From: JBDRGX01 sp043817485 [NCBI: bacterium]
GTDB taxonomy: Bacteria; JBDRGX01
Direction of reading: 5' to 3'
DNA: 22,885 nt
Assembly: GCA_043817485.1 (NCBI GenBank)
Contig: JBDRGX010000102.1
Span: 1 to 22,885 of the forward strand
Below are positions 1 through 6,676 of the stretch, piece after piece. The notes under the pieces were generated by a model. It saw only the letters and a program-made list of their open reading frames with translations, had not been told where the DNA came from and searched no databases. Both the position numbers and the translations under genes were made by a program. Position 1 is the first letter of the stretch. Each line of letters starts with the position of its first letter.

Positions 1-2
1 CC

Positions 3-65
3 TATAAACTCAATAAAAAAATAGAAAGTTTTTTAAACCAACGAGAATATGTGAAAATATGTTAA
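3..65 (+). pseudogene. Possible 3' end of a CDS cut by the window edge
   Basis: An open frame enters from the left edge and ends at a TAA at 63-65 after 20 sense codons. The residues are lysine- and asparagine-rich and match no family I recognise. The stop lies inside the left arm of the inverted repeat at 51-95. If the repeats at 51-120 are the end of an IS21-like element, this could be the last residues of its helper ATPase or transposase. A 60-base open frame in such AT-rich DNA can also arise by chance, so it is recorded only as a possibility. Confidence 0.15.
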
Positions 66-120
66 TTTTTCAATCTAAAAAATTAACATTTTCACGTAGT
101 AAAAAATTAACATATTGACA
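51..120. mobile_element. Iterated terminal repeats, probable IS21-like element end
   Basis: A motif close to ATGTTAATTTTT occurs three times in 70 bases: forward at 59-70, and on the minus strand at 89-78 and 112-101. The first two form an inverted repeat: arm 51-70 begins GTGAAAATAT, arm 77-95 ends ATTTTCAC, and the 6-base spacer is at 71-76. The outer minus-strand copy begins TGTCAATATG at 120. Iterated subterminal copies of a 15-20 base motif ending in TG...CA are typical of IS21-family termini. No transposase is inside the window, so the element would extend left of base 1. A simple regulatory hairpin downstream of kdsD is the alternative. Confidence 0.4.
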
Positions 121-205
121 AAGTAACAACAGTTTTTTTTATTTGTTTTTGTTTATATTTAATTTTTCTACTTAAATTATTTCTATCTAAATTTATATTT
201 TTTGA

Positions 206-1213
206 TTATACTTCTCTCCAATTTCTACTTTTTTCATTTTCTTGCCAATTACTTAAAAAACCTATTTTAAGAAGATCATGTAATCTAACTAATCCAATTG
301 GTATTTTTTTTAAATCAACAACAACTAAACAAGTAATATTATAATTTTCCATTAAGGATATGGCTTTAGCAGCTAATTCATTTTCATCTATTATTTTAGC
401 TGATTTATTCATTATTTCTTTTATTTTTTTGCTTAAAACATTATCATCTTTTTGCAATATTTTTCTTAAATCACCATCTGTAAATATCCCCGACATTTTT
501 TTTTGCTTATTTACTATTATTGCTACCCCAAAATTATAAGGATAACTCATTTTAAAAAGCACTTGTTTTACTTCTGAATTTTCATCAATAATTGGAATTT
601 CATTATTTTTACGCATTACATCTTTAACTTTTAAAAATATATGTTTTCCTAAACTACCACCCGGATGAAAAAAAGCAAAATCTTCTTTTTTAAAATTTTT
701 CTTTTTTAAAAGCACTATTGCCAAAGTATCACCCATAGCAAGTGTAGCAATAATGCTTGATGTGGGTGCAAGCCCTAAAAAACAAGCTTCTTTTTTAACA
801 GAAACATCTAAAACAACATCACTTTCTTTTGCTAAAGTAGAATTCAATTTACCAGTTAAAGAAATTAATTTAACACCCATAATTTTAAAAAAAGGTATCA
901 GTTTAATAATTTCTTCTGTTTCTCCGCTATTAGATATTGCAATTATACAATCATCTTTAGTTATTACTCCTAAATCGCCATGAGATGCTTCTGCTGCATG
1001 AAGAAATAATGCTGGTGTTCCAGTACTTGAAAGTGTTGCAGCAATTTTTCTACCAATTAAACCAGATTTTCCTAAACCAATAACTATTACTCGTGATTTA
1101 CAATTATATAATATTTCTATTGCCTTTTCAAAATTTTCATCTATTCGCGAAATAAGATTTTTAATAGCTTCTTGTTCAATTTTTAATATTTGTTGAGCTT
1201 GTTTTATAATCAA
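206..1213 (-). CDS. kdsD: D-arabinose 5-phosphate isomerase KdsD/KpsF
   Basis: Converts D-ribulose 5-phosphate to D-arabinose 5-phosphate, the first committed precursor of Kdo, in the cytoplasm. The 335 residues match the family length. An N-terminal sugar isomerase (SIS) domain spans about residues 38-175, with GLGKSGLIGRK (46-56), the HAAEASHGDLG motif (72-82), ISNSGET (93-99) and a later FHPGGSLG. Two CBS domains fill about 200-325. The start is TTG at 1213, preceded by AGAGGTG at a good distance; no better ATG is present. It is the last gene of the minus-strand polysaccharide operon, 120 bases after kdsA. KpsF capsule paralogs share the fold, so whether this serves LPS core or a capsule is inferred from context only. 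Confidence 0.93.
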   Translation of the reverse strand: MIIKQAQQILKIEQEAIKNLISRIDENFEKAIEILYNCKSRVIVIGLGKSGLIGRKIAATLSSTGTPALFLHAAEASHGDLGVITKDDCIIAISNSGETEEIIKLIPFFKIMGVKLISLTGKLNSTLAKESDVVLDVSVKKEACFLGLAPTSSIIATLAMGDTLAIVLLKKKNFKKEDFAFFHPGGSLGKHIFLKVKDVMRKNNEIPIIDENSEVKQVLFKMSYPYNFGVAIIVNKQKKMSGIFTDGDLRKILQKDDNVLSKKIKEIMNKSAKIIDENELAAKAISLMENYNITCLVVVDLKKIPIGLVRLHDLLKIGFLSNWQENEKSRNWREV

Positions 1214-1234
1214 TAAACACCTCTTTATCTGGAA

Positions 1235-1277
1235 GTGCCAAGAATACCCCGTCTCTTAAACGGGGATGAATTGGCAC
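1235..1277. repeat. Nested palindrome (REP or IS200/IS605-end type)
   Basis: Perfect outer arms GTGCCAA (1235-1241) and TTGGCAC (1271-1277) enclose a perfect inner hairpin, CCCCGT (1247-1252) and ACGGGG (1260-1265), with a 7-base loop. The unit is strikingly GC-rich compared with its surroundings. It has no T-run on either side, so it is not a classical intrinsic terminator. It lies between kdsA and kdsD and ends 22 bases upstream of the kdsD start, so it would sit in their shared mRNA. The CCCCGT...ACGGGG core beside ATGAATT resembles extragenic palindromes and IS200/IS605 right ends, from memory of such elements. Confidence 0.55.
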
Positions 1278-1302
1278 AATAATAATATATTTTCCTTGCA
1301 GA

Positions 1303-1335
1303 GAAGATTCCTCTCCATTTATGCGAGGAAGATTC
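1303..1335. repeat. Imperfect hairpin overlapping the kdsA stop
   Basis: Arms at 1303-1313 (GAAGATTCCTC) and 1325-1335 (GAGGAAGATTC) pair at 9 of 11 positions across an 11-base loop. The right arm includes two bases of the kdsA TGA stop codon (1334-1336, minus strand). GAAGATTC also recurs as a direct repeat. Together with the neighbouring palindrome it fills most of the 120-base kdsA-kdsD gap. It may be part of the same repeat unit or an mRNA-stabilising or processing structure. Confidence 0.4.
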
Positions 1336-2155
1336 ATTTTTTTGAAATAATTTTATGAATTTCGATTACTTGCTTTAAAAGTTCTTCTAAATCTTTTAAA
1401 GCTAACATATTAGACCCATCACAAAGTGCTTTATCTGGATTTTTGTGTACTTCAAGAAAAATGCCAGAACATCCAGCAGCAACTGCTGCTTTAGTTAAAG
1501 GAAAAATAAATTCTCTATTTCCTCCAGAAAAACTACCTCCTCCTCCTGGTTTTTGAACACTATGAGTTCCATCAAATATAACTGGAAATCCAAATTTTTG
1601 CATTATAGGAATAGAACACATATCTACAACTAAATTATTATAACCAAAACAAGAACCTCTTTCTGTAATAAAAAGATTATTGTTGCCAGAACTTGTTATT
1701 TTTTCAACAATATTTTTCATATCCCATGGAGCCAAAAATTGAGCTTTTTTAATATTGATAACTTTTCCTGTTTTAGCCACAGCAACAACTAAATCTGTTT
1801 GTCTTGATAAAAAAGCTGGTATTTGAATTACATCTAATACTTCTAAAATTTTTTGAATTTCTTCTTTACAATGAATATCAGAAAGAATTGGTAAATCAAA
1901 TTCTTTTTTAATTTTAGAAAGAATTTTTAAGCCCTTTTTTAATCCTGGGCCTCTATAAGATTTTATAGATAATCTATTTGCTTTATCATAAGAAGATTTA
2001 AAAATAAAAGGAATTTTTAATTTTTCTGTGATTTTTTTTAGATTTTCAGCAATTTCAAGCATTTCTTGTTCTTGCTCTATCACACAAGGCCCAGCAATTA
2101 AAACTAAAGGACAATTTTCTCCTAATTTAATATTTTTAATTTTAATTTCTTGCAT
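1334..2155 (-). CDS. kdsA: Kdo-8-phosphate synthase, metal-dependent class
   Basis: Condenses arabinose 5-phosphate with phosphoenolpyruvate to Kdo 8-phosphate, using the product of neighbouring KdsD. Family motifs run through the 273 residues: IAGPCVIE near residue 20, FKSSYDKANR, SYRGPGL, LSDIHC, IQIPAFLSRQTDL, GYNNLVVDM, FDGTHSVQ and the EVHKNPDKALCDG region. The Cys in AGPC (residue 24), together with the His, Glu and Asp of the later motifs, is the ligand set of the metal-dependent (Aquifex-type) enzymes; the metal-free E. coli type has Asn there. I chose ATG at 2155, behind GGGAG, over a start 14 codons upstream because the family begins there. It overlaps the end of the upstream glycosyltransferase gene by 34 bases. 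Confidence 0.95.
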   Translation of the reverse strand: MQEIKIKNIKLGENCPLVLIAGPCVIEQEQEMLEIAENLKKITEKLKIPFIFKSSYDKANRLSIKSYRGPGLKKGLKILSKIKKEFDLPILSDIHCKEEIQKILEVLDVIQIPAFLSRQTDLVVAVAKTGKVINIKKAQFLAPWDMKNIVEKITSSGNNNLFITERGSCFGYNNLVVDMCSIPIMQKFGFPVIFDGTHSVQKPGGGGSFSGGNREFIFPLTKAAVAAGCSGIFLEVHKNPDKALCDGSNMLALKDLEELLKQVIEIHKIISKK

Positions 2156-3429
2156 ATTTCTCCCTTTTTTTGCACAATATCTTTTATTCTTAACCAAACC
2201 AAATTCATAAATAAAATTTTGCTTATTTTTAATCTTCTTTTAGGTTCATTACTAATTTTGTAAGGATCATCACAATATTTTTTTAAATTTTCTAATTGTG
2301 TATCCCTTAAAAACATTTTTTTTATATTTTTTATATTTTCTTTATAAACATTATGTTGAGAAGAATTTAATACCATTAAAATTGTTTCAACTAAATTATC
2401 AACATCTTGATATTTAACTACTTTTCCTAATTGATATTTTTCTACATACTTTGCCATTATATCACCTTCAGTGCAAATAATGGGTAAATTGCACCAAATA
2501 TAATCTAAAATTCGAGTTCTTGAAGAATATTCTGTTTCAAGCGTATCATAATGTAAGCTTATACCTATATCTGCTTCTAATAAATAATTTTGTCTTTCCT
2601 CATACAAAACCCAATCTTCATTAAAAAAAACATATTTATTATATAAATTCAAATCTTTACTTAATTTAATAGCAGATAAACAAATTTGCATTTGAGGAAT
2701 TTCAGAATTAATTTTTGAAATTCCCATAAAAAACATTTTTATATTTTTATTTTTTTGTACAATTAAATTCATTGCATTAATTAAAGTAATAGGATCTAAC
2801 CAATTCCAAATGCCTCCTCCCCAAATTATTACTTTATCATTTTCATTAATTCCTGAATAAATTCCTTTTAAAACTTTTATTTTATGTTTTGGTTCTTCTT
2901 TTGAAATACCAGATGAAACAATATCAATCATATTTTTTTTTACAGTCAATGGATTTATTTTATTTAAAGCCATAAGCATTCCTGTCCAATAATCTTTTTG
3001 TTTTTCATTAGCACAAATAAAAAAATCTCCCAATAATAAACTATTTTTTATTTTTAATAAATCATAGTTATGAAGAAAAATTCGTTTTTTTAAATTTTCA
3101 TATTTAAAAAATTCTAAATTTTCAACATTAATAGAATCAAATAAATCTATAACAATATGTTGCTTTTTTAATTTCCATAAAAAAGAATATTTAGCAGCCA
3201 AAGAACAAGGAATTATAATTATATCTACAAGTGCAATAATTTTTTTTAAAGAATTTTTAGTATAAAAAACTATTTCAAAATTTTCATTTTTTAAAGAACT
3301 TTTATTAGGACAAGCCAATATAACAGAATGAAATTTAGATAAATATTTAGACATTTCTAAATAACGCATTCCAGGTCCAGCCATTTTTTTATCAACAATA
3401 CCTTCGCTTATAAATAATATTTTACTCAT
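2122..3429 (-). CDS. GT4-family glycosyltransferase, paralog of the gene at 4081-5589
   Basis: A GT-B-fold enzyme expected to transfer a sugar from an activated donor during surface glycan assembly. The N-terminal Rossmann domain opens with KILFISEG and an AGPGMR motif (17-22). The middle carries CANEKQKDYWTGML and the GGGIWNWLDP motif that begins the second Rossmann domain. The C-terminal half holds FFNEDW, YEERQNYLLEADIGIS and SRTRILDYIW, the donor-binding region typical of this GT4 subgroup. It ends in a basic segment of about 40 residues without counterpart in its paralog. The start ATG lies one base after the stop of the lipoprotein gene, and the 3' end overlaps kdsA. The 435 residues look intact. 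Donor and acceptor cannot be read from sequence. Confidence 0.85.
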   Translation of the reverse strand: MSKILFISEGIVDKKMAGPGMRYLEMSKYLSKFHSVILACPNKSSLKNENFEIVFYTKNSLKKIIALVDIIIIPCSLAAKYSFLWKLKKQHIVIDLFDSINVENLEFFKYENLKKRIFLHNYDLLKIKNSLLLGDFFICANEKQKDYWTGMLMALNKINPLTVKKNMIDIVSSGISKEEPKHKIKVLKGIYSGINENDKVIIWGGGIWNWLDPITLINAMNLIVQKNKNIKMFFMGISKINSEIPQMQICLSAIKLSKDLNLYNKYVFFNEDWVLYEERQNYLLEADIGISLHYDTLETEYSSRTRILDYIWCNLPIICTEGDIMAKYVEKYQLGKVVKYQDVDNLVETILMVLNSSQHNVYKENIKNIKKMFLRDTQLENLKKYCDDPYKISNEPKRRLKISKILFMNLVWLRIKDIVQKKGEICKKLKLKILN

Positions 3430-3430
3430 T

Positions 3431-4084
3431 TTATTTTCTTTCTATTTTAATCAATATTCCAATAATTATTATTAACAAAATAACATATAAAATTATAAAA
3501 TATGTATCTTTAGAAGCCTTTTTTCCAAAATCTTTACCTATATTTTTTAAAATGTTAAAAAATCCACTTTTTCCAGAAATTTTAAATGCCATATCAAAAT
3601 TAGTTTCATTATTATCAATTATCATTACACCATTTTTATATACATTATCATCTTGATAATATAAAGTAATAGCATTCCCAGAATAAGATTCTGGGGATTC
3701 TAAATAAAAAAAATACTTTTTATTTTTATTTGTTTTTACTGCAGGAAATTGAAAAGAAAAATATTCATTATCTTTAATTTGACTTGCATTAATTACTAAT
3801 GTTCTTAATGTTTTTAAATCTGAAATAGAAAAAATTTTTTCTGTTTCTAAATACCCAAAATGAAAAATAATATCTTTTGTATTTTGTCTATTGCAATAAT
3901 TAGCCATTAAAATTTCTATTTCAGAAATATCTTTTCCATTATAATAAAATGTTTGACCTATTTTTTTTGAACCACAAATTTCTTCTACATGACTATTTTC
4001 TTTTTCTTGAAATACATTTATAATCTCAGTATCGCAACCAGTTAAATAAAAACTTAAAATAATTAAAATTATCATTTTTTTCAT
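3431..4084 (-). CDS. Inner-membrane lipoprotein with C-terminal membrane anchor
   Basis: A protein of 217 residues with a short hydrophobic signal and the lipobox LTGC, giving a lipidated Cys17 followed by Asp18. Asp at +2 is the E. coli-type signal for retention in the inner membrane. A periplasmic region follows with short conserved-looking stretches: IGQTFYY, NTKDIIFHFG, TLRTLVINASQIKDNEYFSFQFP, YFFYLESPES and GNAITLYY, suggesting a beta-sandwich. A hydrophobic helix at about 194-213 and a basic end form a second anchor. From memory, similar domains accompany bacterial membrane glycosyltransferases and GT4 clusters. Its ATG overlaps the TGA of the upstream GT4 gene, and its stop is one base from the next GT4 gene, so it is co-translated with both. 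A role as a membrane organiser or glycan sensor is inference. Confidence 0.75.
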   Translation of the reverse strand: MKKMIILIILSFYLTGCDTEIINVFQEKENSHVEEICGSKKIGQTFYYNGKDISEIEILMANYCNRQNTKDIIFHFGYLETEKIFSISDLKTLRTLVINASQIKDNEYFSFQFPAVKTNKNKKYFFYLESPESYSGNAITLYYQDDNVYKNGVMIIDNNETNFDMAFKISGKSGFFNILKNIGKDFGKKASKDTYFIILYVILLIIIIGILIKIERK

Positions 4085-5589
4085 TTTTTTATTTTTTTCA
4101 ATATTTTATAAATAAATGAACATCTTACTTTTTCCACAAAAAGATTAGTATGATATAATCTTTCTTCTATGATAGAAATTTTTTCTTTCAAAAAAGATAT
4201 ATTATTTAAAATTTCATTTATCTGTTGTTTTTGTATATTATTTTCTTCTTTTTTTTGTTGAATTATATTTTTTATAGATTCTGTCAAAGAAAATTTTTTT
4301 TCAAAATCAGTTTTTTCTTGTTGATTTTTTTCTATCAAATTTACTTTCATTTTTTGATCAAAATTAATTTTTGGTTTTTTAGAAGAATTTTTACAAAATT
4401 CAATCAAAGGCTCTAATGCTTTATCCCAAACAAATTGACCTCTTATAAGAGCAATATTTTTGCAATATTGAGAATATAATTCTTTATTTTCTATCAATTT
4501 TAAAATTGCTTTTTCCCATCCATTTACATCTCCATAATCTATTATTTCTCCTAAAGAATTTTTTTGAACAAACTCACTTAAAACATCTCCTTTAGTAAGA
4601 ATCATTGGCAATTTAGCCCAAAAATAATCAAGTATTCTTGTTCTAAAAGAAAATTGCGTTTCCATTATAGAAAAATGAGCAGAAATACCTATATCTGCTT
4701 CTAATAAAAAATTTTGCCTATCTTCATAATTTATCCAATCTTCATTGAAAAAAACAAAATTATTATATAAACCCAAATCTATACTTAATTCTTTTGCTTT
4801 TTTAAACATTTGCATTTCAGGAATACCTGCTGGATGTTTTGTTCCTAAAAAAAGTAATTTTACATCGCGTCTTTTTTTTAATACTAAATTTAATGCTTTT
4901 ATAACAGTTAAAGGATCTAACCATTCCCAAATACCTCCAGCCCAAATTAAAACAAAATCTTTTTCATCAATTCCTCGATACACACCTTTTATTACTTGTT
5001 TAGAATGAATCGGCTCATTAGAAGATATTCCAAAAGGAACAACATTAATTAAATTATCAAAAGTTTTATTTTGCAAATAAAGTTTAGGATTTATTTTTCC
5101 TAAAATTGTGAACATTCCAATAAACAAATCTTTTTGCTTTTCATTTGCACAAAGAAAATAATCTCCTATTAATATTTTATTTTTCAAAGACATTAATTCA
5201 TCATTATAAAAATTTTCTTTTTGTTCTAAAGAAATATCTGCATTAATATTTAATTCTAAATTTTCAAAAGGCGTTGGGACATATAAATCAATAATTATAG
5301 GAATTTCTAAATTTTGTAAAAAATAATAACTTCCAATATTAACACTATTAAACAATAATACATCTGGATTTAAATCTTTAATAAAATTTTCCATTTCATT
5401 TGTATTTCCAAAATCTGCAAATTTTATTTCAAAAGAGCATTTTATTTTTGTTTTTTTACAAGAATTAGGTAATGCTAAAATTGTAAAAAAATGTTGGCTA
5501 AAAAATTTACACATTTCAAAACTTCTAATACCAGGCCCAGCCATTTTTTCACCAATTCTATCTTCACAAATAACTAAAATTTTTTTCAT
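4081..5589 (-). CDS. GT4-family glycosyltransferase with C-terminal coiled coil
   Basis: This 502-residue GT-B enzyme is clearly paralogous to the gene at 2122-3429: KILVICED, AGPGIR (17-22), CANEKQKDLFIGMF, AGGIWEWLDPLT, FFNEDWINYEDRQNFLLEADIGIS and SFRTRILDYFW recur in the same order. It differs in its last 100 residues, a lysine-, glutamine- and glutamate-rich helical stretch (about 405-485) that reads as a coiled coil and ends in a basic tail. Such tails often serve oligomerisation or membrane recruitment; which applies here is inference. GGAG precedes the ATG at 5589. The TGA stop overlaps the lipoprotein start. Sugar specificity is unknown. Confidence 0.85.
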   Translation of the reverse strand: MKKILVICEDRIGEKMAGPGIRSFEMCKFFSQHFFTILALPNSCKKTKIKCSFEIKFADFGNTNEMENFIKDLNPDVLLFNSVNIGSYYFLQNLEIPIIIDLYVPTPFENLELNINADISLEQKENFYNDELMSLKNKILIGDYFLCANEKQKDLFIGMFTILGKINPKLYLQNKTFDNLINVVPFGISSNEPIHSKQVIKGVYRGIDEKDFVLIWAGGIWEWLDPLTVIKALNLVLKKRRDVKLLFLGTKHPAGIPEMQMFKKAKELSIDLGLYNNFVFFNEDWINYEDRQNFLLEADIGISAHFSIMETQFSFRTRILDYFWAKLPMILTKGDVLSEFVQKNSLGEIIDYGDVNGWEKAILKLIENKELYSQYCKNIALIRGQFVWDKALEPLIEFCKNSSKKPKINFDQKMKVNLIEKNQQEKTDFEKKFSLTESIKNIIQQKKEENNIQKQQINEILNNISFLKEKISIIEERLYHTNLFVEKVRCSFIYKILKKIKK

Positions 5590-5608
5590 TTATTGTTTTC
5601 TCCATTTA

Positions 5609-6676
5609 TTATTTTTCAAAATAAGTTTCTTTAATCTTTTTTTTTGCAGTATAAAAATTTTTTAAACTAATTACTGGTGAATTATCATAATGAAAAATAT
5701 TATATTGACCTATTTTAGAAGAAAAATTCCAAACATCAATATCTCTAACTTTTCTTTTTTTTTGAATCTTTTTTCGTTCTTTTAAAATATTTCTTATGTT
5801 GAAAATATAATATAGTAAAACACGCAGATGAACTATTATTAAATTTTTATATTGTCTTGATTTTATATACCAGTTAAAAGATGATAAATAATAAAAAGAA
5901 ATTATATTTTTAAAATCTTTTTTCAAATTAATCCATTCATAATTTTTTATAAATACTTGAAAATAATTTCTAATAAATAAATAAAATGAATATTCTGGAT
6001 TTTTTTTATCTCCACTTGATGCTCTATATTGATGATAAACAATAGATTGAGGAGATGTATAAAAAACATAACCTAAAATATTGGCTCTATATGAAACATC
6101 AAAATCCTCTCCATAACAAAAAAAATTTTCATCAAACATTCCAATTTCAATAAATTCATTTTTTTTAAATAAAACAGCAGAAAAAAGAGAACCAAATACT
6201 TGCTCTGAAAAATTAAATTGTCCTAAATCTAATAATCCTACACGATTATCTCTCCAATGATTTTTATAATTCCATATTACTCCAAAAGCATTAATTAATA
6301 AAGGAGCATCTTTAAATAAAAGTTTAGGAAAAACACCAATACAATTAGAAGGCTTTGTTTTTATTTCTTCAATTAAATTTAAAATACAATTTTCATCCAA
6401 AACAGTATCATTGTTTAATAAAAATAAATATTCTCCAGAAGCTTTTTTTACTCCTTTATTATTTCCCTTACAAAAACCTAAATTTTTTTTATTTTCAATG
6501 ATTATTATTTCAGGATATTTTTCTTTAATAAATTGAACAGAATTATCTTGTGATCCATTATCCACTAAAATAATTTCCATAAAAGAATATGTTTGTTTTT
6601 TTATACTTTCTAAACAATTTTTTAAAAGATTTAAACCATTGTAATTTAAAATAATTATAGAAACTTTTTCATTCAT
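5609..6676 (-). CDS. GT2-family glycosyltransferase (rhamnosyltransferase-like)
   Basis: A GT-A enzyme of 355 residues. The nucleotide-sugar domain starts VSIIILNYNG (5-14) and continues with EIILVDNGSQDNS, NKKNLGFCKGNN and LFLLNNDTVLD, which carries the metal-binding acidic motif. FGSLFSAVLFKKNEF and GMFDENFFCYGEDFDVSYRA follow, the acceptor-side region of the WbbL/rhamnosyltransferase-like GT2 group. The remaining 100 residues are basic and aromatic, suited to binding the inner face of the membrane. Its ATG overlaps the TGA of the upstream GT4 gene, implying translational coupling. The donor could be dTDP-rhamnose, but this family has many donors and no rhamnose genes are in the window. Confidence 0.88.
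   Translation of the reverse strand: MNEKVSIIILNYNGLNLLKNCLESIKKQTYSFMEIILVDNGSQDNSVQFIKEKYPEIIIIENKKNLGFCKGNNKGVKKASGEYLFLLNNDTVLDENCILNLIEEIKTKPSNCIGVFPKLLFKDAPLLINAFGVIWNYKNHWRDNRVGLLDLGQFNFSEQVFGSLFSAVLFKKNEFIEIGMFDENFFCYGEDFDVSYRANILGYVFYTSPQSIVYHQYRASSGDKKNPEYSFYLFIRNYFQVFIKNYEWINLKKDFKNIISFYYLSSFNWYIKSRQYKNLIIVHLRVLLYYIFNIRNILKERKKIQKKRKVRDIDVWNFSSKIGQYNIFHYDNSPVISLKNFYTAKKKIKETYFEK

Noticed and set aside
51-120. CRISPR array
   Set aside because: Only three short copies in mixed orientation and with unequal spacing; no spacer-sized intervals and no cas genes.
753-983. Plus-strand open frame opposite kdsD
   Set aside because: Antisense shadow of a well-conserved SIS domain gene; no family resemblance or ribosome-binding site.
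1214-1333. tRNA or other structured RNA gene in the kdsA-kdsD gap
   Set aside because: The palindromes do not form a cloverleaf, and no TTCGA/T-arm or acceptor-stem pattern was found.
2156-2197. KdsA start 14 codons upstream
   Set aside because: It would lie deeper in the upstream GT4 gene, adds a basic stretch foreign to KdsA, and lacks the GGGAG site found before ATG 2155.
4225-4416. Plus-strand open frame rich in Phe, opposite the GT4 coiled-coil region
   Set aside because: The Phe/Tyr/Leu composition is the antisense of a Lys/Glu-rich segment; no independent support.
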